The position numbers and the translations under genes were made by a program. The notes under the pieces are model-generated. The model ran no database searches. It was not told the DNA's origin and saw nothing but the letters and a program-made list of their open reading frames with translations. A DNA stretch of 64,000 nucleotides from Solibacter sp039934035 (GTDB taxonomy: Bacteria; Acidobacteriota; Terriglobia; Bryobacterales; Bryobacteraceae). The DNA is taken from positions 1 to 64,000 of the forward strand of contig JBDTMZ010000025.1 in assembly GCA_039934035.1 (NCBI GenBank). Direction: 5' to 3'. Positions 53,142-61,467 of this stretch are shown here, piece after piece (the stretch's first letter is position 1; each line of letters opens with the position of its first letter).

Positions 53142-53454
53142 GATGGCGCTCGGGAGCGGTCAGGACCGGGGCTTCAGACATCGCAATTTCAATCGTACAC
53201 TGCGCGTCGCGTAGTAATCATCCAGGTTGATCGCGCAGGCGGTTGCTGGTACGAGGTCGGAGCCCGAGGTTGAGTGGATCCGGTCATCTCCACCGGCTGG
53301 CATTGAGGCAAGCTGCTGCTGGAACGCGATGTGGAAATGGGTGCCGGAATGCGCCACGGGCCGCGGCATGCGGTGAATGCGATCTGCAATGAGAGAGACG
53401 TATGTTGAGGGGTAAGATAGATATATTTTTCGATTTTCGCAACATGGAGGAAGC
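53142..53454. other. Intergenic region between heparinase-family and cupin genes
   Basis: About 313 bp. The last 60 bp are AT-rich (TAAGATAGATATATTTTTC around 53412-53430) and end in a strong Shine-Dalgarno GGAGGA before the cupin ATG, so the cupin promoter is probably here. No RNA gene or repeat seen in the rest. Confidence 0.55.
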
Positions 53455-53802
53455 ATGGAATTCTACACCTGGGACGAGATGGAAAAGGAAGTCCTGAGCC
53501 CCACGATCGCCCGGAAAATCATTGCAGGGGAAAAGGCGATGATCTCCCAAGTCTTCCTGGCCAAAGGTGCAATTGTGCCGGAGCACCATCACGAAGCCGA
53601 GCAGATCACCTACATTCTGGAAGGCGCGCTCCAATTCGAGATCGAGGGCAAGGAGATTGTGGTGGGCAAAGGCCAGGTGCTGCGCATTCCTTCGAACGTG
53701 CCGCACCGGGCGGTGGCGTTGGAAGATACGCTCGATCTGGACATCTTCAGTCCCTTGCGCCACGACTGGCTCAAGAAGGACGACGCGTACCTGCGCGGGT
53801 AG
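53455..53802 (+). CDS. Small cupin-domain protein
   Basis: 115 residues, one cupin barrel with metal ligands in PEHHHEAEQITYILEGALQF (HxH and Glu) and PSNVPHRAVALED (His). Such proteins are related to quercetinase-like dioxygenases, pectin-degradation protein KdgF and many uncharacterised enzymes. Preceded by GGAGGA Shine-Dalgarno. KdgF-like opening of unsaturated uronates would fit the neighbouring polysaccharide-lyase-like gene, but this is a guess from context. Confidence 0.85.
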   Translation: MEFYTWDEMEKEVLSPTIARKIIAGEKAMISQVFLAKGAIVPEHHHEAEQITYILEGALQFEIEGKEIVVGKGQVLRIPSNVPHRAVALEDTLDLDIFSPLRHDWLKKDDAYLRG

Positions 53803-53809
53803 CGGCGTT

Positions 53810-54370
53810 ATGGCATCGGCGATCACCCATTTCGCGGTGGGCGGGGGGTTGGCGCTGGGCTGCACGGAATCGGCGGCCTTGCGGCGTGTGCTGCCGCGAT
53901 GGGCGATCCCGGTGACGGCGGGGCTATTCGCGGTCGCACCCGATCTCGATACCTGGATCATGCTGGCGCTCAACATCCCACGTGGAAGTTTCTTCAGTCA
54001 TCGGGGCTTCTTTCACTCGCCGTGTTTCCTCACGCTGTTGGCGCTGGGAATCGCGGCCCTGGCGGTGCGTGGCCGGAGCGTGCTGCCGCTGGGCGCGCTG
54101 TGGGCCTGCGCGGCGATCACTCACCCGCTGCTCGACATGCTGACCGACGGCGGATCGGGAGTGATGCTGCTGGTTCCGTTCTCGAGCGAGCGTCTGTTCT
54201 TCCCGTGGCGGCCGATTCGTGTGTCGCCGCTGAGCATCGCGCGGTTCTTCGATCGTGCCGGCGAAATCCTGTGGTCGGAATTGCCGTTCTGCGCCGTGGC
54301 CGTGCTGGCGGGCCTCGCCGGTCGCGCGATCAAAGGTCCCGCAGGCGCTGAGCGGCGGACTCGGGCGTGA
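53810..54370 (+). CDS. Membrane-bound metal-dependent hydrolase, YdjM/DUF457-type
   Basis: 186 residues from the ATG at 53810. ASAITHFAVGGGLALG opens the protein and VAPDLDTW, FFSHRGFFHSPCF and ITHPLLDMLTDGG carry the conserved His and Asp residues of the DUF457 (YdjM) family, with four membrane segments. The family is linked to phospholipase-C-like folds; substrate unknown. It begins 7 nt after the cupin gene, and its 3' end overlaps the convergent galT by 41 nt. Confidence 0.85.
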   Translation: MASAITHFAVGGGLALGCTESAALRRVLPRWAIPVTAGLFAVAPDLDTWIMLALNIPRGSFFSHRGFFHSPCFLTLLALGIAALAVRGRSVLPLGALWACAAITHPLLDMLTDGGSGVMLLVPFSSERLFFPWRPIRVSPLSIARFFDRAGEILWSELPFCAVAVLAGLAGRAIKGPAGAERRTRA

Positions 54371-55346
54371 TGTCGCGCTGCGGCGTGGCCAGCATTTCGT
54401 AGCCCACCAGAAACTTGCGAACCGTTGCCGAGCGCAGCAGCGGCGGATAGAAGTGCAGGTGCAGGTGGTGTTCGTCGTGCGCCGCGCCGTCGGTGGGACG
54501 CTGATGGAAGCCCATGGAATAGGGAAACGATACGTGGAAGAGGCGGTCGTAGCGCGCCGTCGTCCGTTTCAGAATGTCTGCCAGCGCATCGCGTTCGGCC
54601 GGGGTCAACTGGTCGATCGATGCCATGTGGCGTTTGGCGAGCACCATGGTTTCGAACGGCCACACCGCCCAGAAGGGAACCACGGTCAGGAAGGCTTTGT
54701 TCTCCTCGACGATGCGCTCGCCGGCGGATTGCTCAGTGCGCACGTAATCACAGAGAAGGCAGGCGCCGCGGCGGTCGCGCCCCTCTAGCAAGGAAGTCTG
54801 TTCGCGCGCAATTTCGTTGGGCAGCGAGCGACTGCTCCAGATCTGGCAATGGGGATGCGGATTGCTGGCGCCCATCATAGCGCCGCGATTCTCGAAGATC
54901 TGCACGTAATTGATTTCGGGACGGGCGCCGAGCTCGGTAAACTGATCGACCCACGTGTCGACCACGCTGCGCAGATCGGACAGTTCCATGTTGGCGATGG
55001 TCAGGTTGTGCCGTGGCGAAAAGCAGACCACGCGGCACACGCCGGGTTCGGATTCGGCGCGCAGCAGGCCGTCCTGATCGAAGCTCCCGGCCGCTGTGGA
55101 GGGCTTGAGCGCCGCGAAATCGTTGTCGAAGACGAAGGTGGACGCGTAAGGGGGATTGCGGGCGCCGCCGGCGCGCGGATTCCCGGGGCAGAGGTAACAG
55201 GAAGGGTCGTAGGCGGGCTGCGCGGCGGCAGCCTCTTCTTCCATCTGTCCCTGCCAGGGACGTTGGGTGCGGTGCGGAGAAACCAGCACCCATTCGCGGG
55301 TCAGCGGGTTGAAGCGGCGATGAGGATCCTGCGTCCAGTCGAACAT
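54330..55346 (-). CDS. galT: Galactose-1-phosphate uridylyltransferase
   Basis: 338 residues. RFNPLTREWVLVSPHRTQRP is the classic start; SCYLCPGNPRAGG holds a zinc-site Cys pair; the nucleophilic His is in SNPHPHCQIW (HPH); EHHLHLHFYPPLLRS is the C-terminal His motif. GalT exchanges UMP between UDP-glucose and galactose-1-phosphate (Leloir pathway), providing UDP-galactose for surface polysaccharides. It sits in a region of polysaccharide genes. Confidence 0.95.
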   Translation of the reverse strand: MFDWTQDPHRRFNPLTREWVLVSPHRTQRPWQGQMEEEAAAAQPAYDPSCYLCPGNPRAGGARNPPYASTFVFDNDFAALKPSTAAGSFDQDGLLRAESEPGVCRVVCFSPRHNLTIANMELSDLRSVVDTWVDQFTELGARPEINYVQIFENRGAMMGASNPHPHCQIWSSRSLPNEIAREQTSLLEGRDRRGACLLCDYVRTEQSAGERIVEENKAFLTVVPFWAVWPFETMVLAKRHMASIDQLTPAERDALADILKRTTARYDRLFHVSFPYSMGFHQRPTDGAAHDEHHLHLHFYPPLLRSATVRKFLVGYEMLATPQRDITPESAAQRLRDL

Positions 55347-55567
55347 GGAAGTTATACAGCTGTAAGCTTTCAGCGATCAGCTTTCAGCTTAGCGTGCCGC
55401 GCAGGGGGTCCGCTGCCGGGTAAGTGACTTGGGCATCCCGAGCCAGATTGGACGAAACGAGATTTGAACTGCGGCAGCCGGGCCAGGCCTCCGGTCCCCG
55501 AGGTCCTGGAATTCAAGGTAGTACAGGTGGCGTGCGGATAGGCCGTGTCGCTGCCCCACATCCGCGA

Positions 55568-57442
55568 TCACGCAACGGTGGCGACGGGTTGCTCCATCTC
55601 CTGGAACCAGAGACTGAGCACGAGCAGCGACCAGAGCCAGTGACTGTTGTCGCGGCGGCCGCTATCGTGTTCGTCGAGCAGGGCGCGCAGGAATTCGGGC
55701 GATACCATACCTCGATCGAGGAACGCCGCCGAGGTGACGTTGTCGCGCAGAAAATCACGCAGTTCGCCGCGGAACCAATCTACCAGGGGGACACCGAAGC
55801 CCCACTTGGGGCGATTGAGCAGCGCGGGAGGCAGGCGGTCGCCGACCGCATCGAGGAGGATGCGTTTGCCCTGACCCTGGGAAATTTTCCAGGCGTGCGG
55901 AATGGTGGCGGCGAGTTCCGCCAGTTCGTGATCGAGCAGCGGGGACCGCACTTCGAGGGAGTTCGCCATCGACATGCGATCGACCTTCACCAGCATGTCG
56001 CCCGTCAGGTTGGCGCTGGCCTCCCAATGCATGACCTGCGAGAGGGTGCCCGCGCTTTCGGGCAGAATGCAATCCGGCAGCACGCGCGCGAGGAAGCCCG
56101 CTTCGGCGGGCATCATCCATTCGGGGCGGAGCAGGCGGGAGCGCATGTGATATGGAGCGTAATTGAAGGCGAAGTACCGGTCCAGACCGTTGCGGCAGCC
56201 GGCCATGTGCAGGAAATTCTTGCCGTAGGCCGAATACGGTAGGCGCGCCGAAATCCAGGAGAGCAGCAGTCGCGCGACCTGTGGGACACGATCCAGTCCG
56301 CTGAGCCGCTGCACCTGTTGCAGGCTGGTGTAGCCGCCAAAGAGTTCGTCTCCGCCATCGCCGCTGAGCGCGACCTTGACGTAGCGGGCGGCGAACTCGC
56401 TGACGATGAAGGTGGGGATGGCGGAGGAATCGGCGAAGGGTTCGCCGAAGTGCTTGACGAATTTGCGAATGATGGCGATGGAATCGGGCCGGACGACGAT
56501 TTCGTGGTGCTCGGTCTTGTACTTCTCCGCGACCATGCGGGCGTAGGGGAGTTCGTTGAAACGGCTCTCCTCGAACCCGATGGAGAAGGTGCGGATGGGG
56601 TCAGGCGATTGCAGGGCCATGGAGGCGACCACGGAACTGGAATCGATGCCGCCGCTGAGGAAGGCGCCCAGGGGCACGTCGGCGATCATGCGTATGCGCA
56701 CCGCTTCGTCGAACTTGTCGCGCACCTGTTTGACGGCCTGGGCGTGGGTAAAGCCTGGCGCCGGTTGCGCGGCAGCCACCGGCATTTGCCAGTAGCGGCC
56801 CTGCTTTACCGTACCGCGCTGGTAGGTCAGCCAACCGGCGGCGGGGATGCGGCGGATGGCGCGGTAGGCGGTCAGGGGATCGGGGATGTAATTGAACTGG
56901 AAGTAGAGGCGCAGGGCGTCGGGATCGGTATCGAGCGGCACGCCGGCTTGGCGGAGGCAGGATATTTCGCTCCCGAAGTAGATTCCGTGCGGCAGTACAG
57001 CATAGTAAAGGGGCTTCTTGCCGAAACGGTCGCGGGCCAGGAGGAGGCGTCCCTGGCGAGCGTCCCAGATGGCGAAGGCGAACATCCCGCGAAGGCGTTG
57101 GAGCCCTTCGACGCCCTGCTCCTCGTACAGGTGGAGAATGGTTTCGGTGTCGCTGGCGGTGCGGAAGCGATGGCCGCGGGCGATCAATTCGGCTCGTAAG
57201 TCCTGATATTCGTAGATCTCGCCGTTGAAGACGATCCACACGGATTCGTCTTCATTGCACATGGGCTGGTGGCCGGTGGAAAGATCGATGATGCTGAGGC
57301 GGCGCATGCCGATGCCGCAGCCGCCATCGACGTGGATCCCTTCGTCATCCGGCCCGCGGTGACGTATTTCTCCACACATGGCGTGCACCAGCGAAGGCTG
57401 AGCAGGCTGGTCGAGACGAACGTAACCGGCGATCCCACACAT
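55568..57442 (-). CDS. Glutamine-hydrolysing asparagine synthase-like amidotransferase
   Basis: 624 residues. The mature nucleophile Cys2 is in MCGIAGYVRL; RHRGPDDEG and FNGEIYEYQDLR complete the class II glutaminase domain (1 to about 190). The synthase domain has the PP-loop SGGIDSSSVVA, GDGGDELFGGY and SLEVRSPLLDHELAELAATI. AsnB makes asparagine, but paralogues of this form in polysaccharide clusters amidate other substrates. The neighbours (SIS isomerase, UPF0104, ABC exporter) favour a polysaccharide role. The window contains PEP-CTERM proteins, and exosortase systems often include such an amidotransferase. Confidence 0.88.
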   Translation of the reverse strand: MCGIAGYVRLDQPAQPSLVHAMCGEIRHRGPDDEGIHVDGGCGIGMRRLSIIDLSTGHQPMCNEDESVWIVFNGEIYEYQDLRAELIARGHRFRTASDTETILHLYEEQGVEGLQRLRGMFAFAIWDARQGRLLLARDRFGKKPLYYAVLPHGIYFGSEISCLRQAGVPLDTDPDALRLYFQFNYIPDPLTAYRAIRRIPAAGWLTYQRGTVKQGRYWQMPVAAAQPAPGFTHAQAVKQVRDKFDEAVRIRMIADVPLGAFLSGGIDSSSVVASMALQSPDPIRTFSIGFEESRFNELPYARMVAEKYKTEHHEIVVRPDSIAIIRKFVKHFGEPFADSSAIPTFIVSEFAARYVKVALSGDGGDELFGGYTSLQQVQRLSGLDRVPQVARLLLSWISARLPYSAYGKNFLHMAGCRNGLDRYFAFNYAPYHMRSRLLRPEWMMPAEAGFLARVLPDCILPESAGTLSQVMHWEASANLTGDMLVKVDRMSMANSLEVRSPLLDHELAELAATIPHAWKISQGQGKRILLDAVGDRLPPALLNRPKWGFGVPLVDWFRGELRDFLRDNVTSAAFLDRGMVSPEFLRALLDEHDSGRRDNSHWLWSLLVLSLWFQEMEQPVATVA

Positions 57443-57558
57443 AAGAGGTTTCCCAGGGAGGGCTCATTTGAATTTAACATCGCGAGTAGAGGGTGCGCAG
57501 GACCTTCCCGGGACTACCTGTGGTTGACAGAACGGAAGCGTGTGAGTCCTAATGAGTT

Positions 57559-58140
57559 ATGACCGCGAGTTTTCCCGCGATGTACAAAGCCGATGTGTTG
57601 AGGGCCATCGAGACGATCGATCTGGGTAAAGTTGGCCAGGCAATCGACGTCCTGATCCGGGCTCGCAACGAGGACCGCCGAATTTTCGTATGCGGCAACG
57701 GCGGCAGCGCATCCACCGCTTCGCACTTCGTTTGTGACATGGTGAAGGGGGCAAGCTTCAAGCGCGAGAGGCGCTTCCGGATCATGGCGCTGACCGATTC
57801 CCTGCCCACGATTACGGCCTACGCCAACGATGTAAGTTACGACTGCGTGTTTGTGGAGCAGCTGAAGAACTTCGCGGAGCCCGGTGACGTGGTGATGGCG
57901 ATCAGCGGGTCCGGCAACTCGCCGAACGTCCTGCAGGCCATCGAATACGCCAACTCGATTGGCTGCCAGACCATTGCTCTCTCCGGCCGCGATGGCGGAA
58001 AACTCGGGCCGATGGCCCAACTGAACCTGCAGGCCTCCAATCCGCACATGGGCCGCATCGAAGATGTGCACATGATTGTGATGCACATGATCTGCTACTA
58101 CTTCATGGACGCTGAGAAGCCCGTTGCTGTGGGCGCATGA
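57559..58140 (+). CDS. SIS-domain phosphosugar isomerase, GmhA/DiaA-like
   Basis: 193 residues, the size of GmhA. The SIS core is visible in IFVCGNGGSASTASHFVCDM, MAISGSGNSPNVLQAIEYA and AIALSGRDGGKLG-like sequence (TIALSGRDGGKLG), and the tail IEDVHMIVMHMICYYFMD is GmhA-like. GmhA converts sedoheptulose 7-phosphate to D-glycero-D-manno-heptose 7-phosphate for surface heptose synthesis. No HldE/GmhB gene is in the window, so DiaA-type or another isomerase role is possible. The stop overlaps the next ATG (ATGA). Confidence 0.85.
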   Translation: MTASFPAMYKADVLRAIETIDLGKVGQAIDVLIRARNEDRRIFVCGNGGSASTASHFVCDMVKGASFKRERRFRIMALTDSLPTITAYANDVSYDCVFVEQLKNFAEPGDVVMAISGSGNSPNVLQAIEYANSIGCQTIALSGRDGGKLGPMAQLNLQASNPHMGRIEDVHMIVMHMICYYFMDAEKPVAVGA

Positions 58141-59141
58141 GCCCCGGCACTCCGGTGGCCGGGCCCCCGGTGATGCAGCGCAGTAAGTTAGGGTACGGTC
58201 TGCTTTCCGCCGCACTGGCCGCGGTGCTGCTTTACTACTCGCTACGCGGCGTGGAATGGGGGCGGGTTTGGGACACCATCCGGCACGCCGACGGATTCTT
58301 TCTGGGCGTCGCCTGCCTGATCACGTGCTGTGCCTTCCTCATGCGCGCCTGCCGCTGGCGGATTCTGTTGAATGCCGGCGCGCGGTTCGACCTGGGCACG
58401 GTTTTCAGCGCCACGATGGCGGGGTACCTCGGCAACTCGTTCCTGCCGGCGCGCGCCGGGGAGTTTGTCCGCAGCTATGTCATCAGCAGCCGCTCCACGC
58501 TAAGCAAGACCTATGTTCTGACGACGGCGCTGAGCGAGCGCATGGTCGATGCCATTACGCTGGTGCTGGCGAGTTCGGTGGTTTTGCTGGGGGTCGAGCC
58601 CAAGCCGGAGTGGCTGGCAGGAGTGAGTCGCACCACGGCGATTGTCGCCGGGGCCGGTCTGCTGGCCATCGCGATTCTGCCGCACACGGGTGATCTGGTG
58701 GAGAGGTTGCTGCGCGCGCTGCCGATGCCGGCTCGCCTGCGCGCGCCGTTGCTTGGCTTCGCGGGGCAGATTCTGCTCGGACTGCGCACCTTCCACAGTG
58801 TGCGCCGGTTGGCCGGTTTCGCGTCGCTGACGGTGGTGATCTGGTCGCTGGATTGTTTGACGACGATGGCGGGGGCGCGGGCGCTCGGCATCAGCCTCTC
58901 ATTTCCCGTGTGCCTGCTTCTTGTGACGGCGCTGGGGCTGGGGAGCGCGTTGCCCTCGACCCCGGGATACGTGGGAATCTTCCAATTCGTCACGGTCAGC
59001 GTGCTGTCGCCGTTTGGCGTCCCTCGCGATACAGCGCTGGCGTATAGTTTTGTCTCGCAGGCCATCGGGTATGTGGTGGTGCTGGCGCTTGGGCTGCCGG
59101 CAATCTACCGTATCAAGGACTGGCGCAAGGCTATTTCCTAA
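58137..59141 (+). CDS. UPF0104 lysylphosphatidylglycerol synthase-like membrane protein
   Basis: 334 residues, about eight membrane segments. FLGNSFLPARAGEFVRSYVI-like sequence (YLGNSFLPARAGEFVRSYVI) and SALPSTPGYVGIFQFVTVSV are the signatures of the UPF0104/AglD-like flippase-type domain. These proteins occur in polysaccharide and glycolipid clusters, with a flippase or glycosyl transfer role suggested but not proven. Overlaps the SIS gene by 4 nt. Confidence 0.88.
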   Translation: MSPGTPVAGPPVMQRSKLGYGLLSAALAAVLLYYSLRGVEWGRVWDTIRHADGFFLGVACLITCCAFLMRACRWRILLNAGARFDLGTVFSATMAGYLGNSFLPARAGEFVRSYVISSRSTLSKTYVLTTALSERMVDAITLVLASSVVLLGVEPKPEWLAGVSRTTAIVAGAGLLAIAILPHTGDLVERLLRALPMPARLRAPLLGFAGQILLGLRTFHSVRRLAGFASLTVVIWSLDCLTTMAGARALGISLSFPVCLLLVTALGLGSALPSTPGYVGIFQFVTVSVLSPFGVPRDTALAYSFVSQAIGYVVVLALGLPAIYRIKDWRKAIS

Positions 59142-59459
59142 ATCTCTGCCAGACGCGGGGGCGGGAAGCGTCGTGCTTGGGAGCGGCGGGTAGGCGCTCG
59201 GGACGAATCGCGTACGCGGTCAGGGCGGGCGGCGCACCTCGCGCTTGGGAGCGGCGAGGATCGTGATCCTGGGGGAATGTCGCGCTCAGGACGGGCCGCG
59301 CACAGGGCGGCGCCAAGTCGCCCCCTATGGATGGCGGATCGCATCGCGGCGGGCGCCGCTCCGCACCCACGATCACGTATAATAACGGAGTCATTAGTAT
59401 TTTTGCGCCTATAACGCTCCGGCTTGCCCCACTCAGGGACGTGGAGTGGGGATGATTCC
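59142..59459. other. Intergenic region before the ABC exporter, with imperfect repeats, -10 box and hairpin
   Basis: 318 bp. Two imperfect direct copies share GCTTGGGAGCGGCG (from about 59175 and 59243) and, further on, GCGCTC-GGACG-like parts (about 59194 and 59282). A perfect TATAAT (59378-59383) lacks a matching -35. A strong hairpin (59427-59451) precedes the start codon. Confidence 0.65.
59427..59451 (+). promoter_or_regulatory. Hairpin covering the ribosome-binding region of the ABC permease gene
   Basis: Perfect 8-bp stem CCCCACTC / GAGTGGGG with a 9-nt loop, ending 8 nt before the ATG at 59460. The GGAG/GGGGA that would serve as Shine-Dalgarno lies in or next to the 3' arm, so the folded leader would reduce translation. 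Confidence 0.6.
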
Positions 59460-60221
59460 ATGTGGAACGGTGATTACGCATTTCTACTGTCGAATCTTGT
59501 CAAGAAAGATTTCAAGGTTCGCTACCGCAACATGTCGCTGGGAATCTTCTGGTCATTGTTGAACCCCATGGTCACCATGGGTGTGCTCACCCTGGTATTC
59601 ACCAAATTCTTCCCGACCAAGCAGCCCGCTTTTCCGGTCTTCGTGCTCTGCGGGTTGGTGCCGTTCAACTTCCTCACTCTCGCCTGGAGCAGCGGCACGA
59701 GTTCCCTCCTGGATAACGCCGCGCTGATCAAACGGGTCGCCGTCCCCCGCGAGATTGTTCCCATTGCCACCGTCCTCGGCAACTGCATTCACCTGCTCAT
59801 TCAGATTGGGCTTCTGCTTACATTCACTCTGGCCTTTGGCTTCGGTGTGAACCGTTTCTGGGTGTGGCTGCCCGTGATCTGGCTGATGGAGATCGTCTTC
59901 GTCTGCGGCATTACGCTGATCACGTCGTGCCTGAATGTCTACGTGCGGGACACCCGCTACGTGGTGGAATCGGTCAACACGATGCTCTTCTGGCTGGTGC
60001 CCATCTTCTACTCAGACGCGTCCATTCCGCCGCAATTCCGCGAAATCGTCTGGTACAACCCGGTGGCCGCTATGGTGAGCGCGCTGCGCTATATCCTGAT
60101 GAGCGGAACCCCGCCGCCGGCTACGCTCCTCATCAAGCTTTCGCTCAGTTCTTTTGCCATCCTTGCTGTGGGCGTGATTACGTTTCGCAAGCTGAAACCG
60201 AATTTTTACGATTACCTGTGA
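59460..60221 (+). CDS. ABC-2-type polysaccharide export permease (Wzm-like)
   Basis: 253 residues from the ATG at 59460. Six membrane segments; the cytoplasmic start LVKKDFKVRYRNMSLGIFWS and the phrase LNPMVTMGVLTLVFTKF are the usual Wzm/TagG/KpsM-family opening, and FWLVPIFYSDASIPPQFREI with WYNPVAAMVSALRYIL the C-terminal signature. It should export O-antigen, teichoic-like or capsular polysaccharide with the ATPase encoded next. The start was chosen over an in-frame TTG at 59424 that lies within the hairpin. Confidence 0.92.
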   Translation: MWNGDYAFLLSNLVKKDFKVRYRNMSLGIFWSLLNPMVTMGVLTLVFTKFFPTKQPAFPVFVLCGLVPFNFLTLAWSSGTSSLLDNAALIKRVAVPREIVPIATVLGNCIHLLIQIGLLLTFTLAFGFGVNRFWVWLPVIWLMEIVFVCGITLITSCLNVYVRDTRYVVESVNTMLFWLVPIFYSDASIPPQFREIVWYNPVAAMVSALRYILMSGTPPPATLLIKLSLSSFAILAVGVITFRKLKPNFYDYL

Positions 60222-60222
60222 T

Positions 60223-60963
60223 ATGTCGCTGATCGAATTCGAGCACGTCTCCAAGACTTTCACCCACTCGGGCGGGGCCCAATTGCTGCGCGCGCATATC
60301 GAGCACCGCTTTCGCCCCACGCGCAAACCCGAAGTGTTCTACGCCTTGAAGGACGTTACCTTCCACGTCGAGCATGGGGAGTGCATGGCGATCGTGGGCG
60401 GGAACGGGGCGGGAAAGAGTACCCTGCTCAGCCTGGTGACGGGACTCTGCCGGCCGACCGAAGGACGAATCAACGTCAAAGGCCGTGTGGCTGCTCTGCT
60501 CGAACTCGGCTCCGGTTTCCATCCGGACCTGACCGGTGCGGAGAATATCATGCTCAACGCGTCGCTGCTCGGGCTCAGCCGCAAACGGGCGGAAGCGTCC
60601 TTCGACGATATCGTCGAGTTCTCGGGCGTTGGCGATTTCATCGACGACCCGATCCGCACCTATTCCAGCGGCATGACCATGCGCCTTGCCTTCTCGGTGG
60701 CGGTGCACGTGGACCCGGACATTCTGATCATCGACGAAGTACTTGCCGTCGGCGACCAGGCGTTTCAGACGAAGTGTTTTGAGCGCATCGCACGGTTCAA
60801 AGAGGAAGGGCGGACGCTCCTTTTTGTCTCTCATTCTGCCCAACTCGTACGCCAGTTCTGCGACCGCACGTTGTGGCTCGACAACGGGCAGGCGGTGCTG
60901 ATCGGCACGCCGGATGAGGTGTTGAACGCTTACGCCGGCAAGTCCCTGCACGCAGAGGAATAG
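60223..60963 (+). CDS. ABC polysaccharide exporter ATPase (Wzt-like)
   Basis: 246 residues. Walker A GGNGAGKST, signature TYSSGMTMRLAFSVA, Walker B ILIIDEVLAVGD and H-loop LLFVSHS are all present. The preceding segment GRVAALLELGSGFHPDLTGAENI is typical of Wzt/TagH. The protein is short; the C-terminal carbohydrate-binding domain of some Wzt proteins is absent, so export does not rely on recognition of a capped O-antigen end. One nt separates it from the permease gene. Confidence 0.94.
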   Translation: MSLIEFEHVSKTFTHSGGAQLLRAHIEHRFRPTRKPEVFYALKDVTFHVEHGECMAIVGGNGAGKSTLLSLVTGLCRPTEGRINVKGRVAALLELGSGFHPDLTGAENIMLNASLLGLSRKRAEASFDDIVEFSGVGDFIDDPIRTYSSGMTMRLAFSVAVHVDPDILIIDEVLAVGDQAFQTKCFERIARFKEEGRTLLFVSHSAQLVRQFCDRTLWLDNGQAVLIGTPDEVLNAYAGKSLHAEE

Positions 60964-61183
60964 CAGAAGAATAAGGGTCGGCAGTGCAATATCCGCTCGG
61001 GAGTGGCGCCCGCGCTATCGGCATTTATTCGCGCCACAGATTCACATTGTCGGTAATTCGCTGACCGTAACGGTCGATTCTTTCGAACTTCCCAGCCTTC
61101 GCTTCCACGGCGTTCCCACGGATTCCCTTCCACCGCCCGGTGGACTTCCCGCAATTCCCGCGCACCGCTTAACGCTCTTTCAT

Positions 61184-61213
61184 TTGACACCTCCTTCGCG
61201 CCTCCGCTATCCT
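61184..61213 (+). promoter_or_regulatory. Sigma-70-type promoter of the lysine operon
   Basis: TTGACA (61184-61189), an 18-nt spacer and TATCCT (61208-61213). The predicted start is at about 61219-61221, exactly where the lysine riboswitch begins. Confidence 0.75.
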
Positions 61214-61220
61214 GAAACTT

Positions 61221-61408
61221 ACCGTAGAGGCGCGGCGGCCATCAGTAGCCCTGCCGGATTTCCGATTGAGTTCGGAGGCCGGGGCGAAAGGGGCCGGTCA
61301 CGATCCCGCCGAAATCGGAACGGAGACTCAATTCCTTCCGGTTGGGGAGCCAGGTCAAATCCTGCTCACTGTCACCCGTTTCTCAGGCGGGTGGAGCGCT
61401 ATCGGGAA
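61221..61408 (+). ncRNA. Lysine riboswitch (L box)
   Basis: The leader follows the L-box consensus in order: GTAGAGGCGCGG, CAGTA, GGCGAAAGGGG, CCGCCGAAA, GGGGAGCCAGG, ACTGTCA and GGAGCGCTATCGG. These are the conserved core positions of the five-helix lysine aptamer; P1 would be formed by the two ends. Downstream are a dapE-like gene, asd and lysC, which are classic targets. After the aptamer a short hairpin (61413-61430) lacks a U-tract and is followed by a pyrimidine-rich stretch, so control of translation start is more likely than a terminator. Confidence 0.9.
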
Positions 61409-61467
61409 TGATGCACGCTCATCTGTGTGCTGTCTCCTCCCCTTCGCCTCCCCCCAAACGGAAATTT

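Noticed and set aside
55440..55560. tRNA-like GAT-TTGAACTGC segment upstream of the asparagine synthase-like gene
   Set aside because: No cloverleaf can be formed: the acceptor and anticodon arms are missing on both strands.
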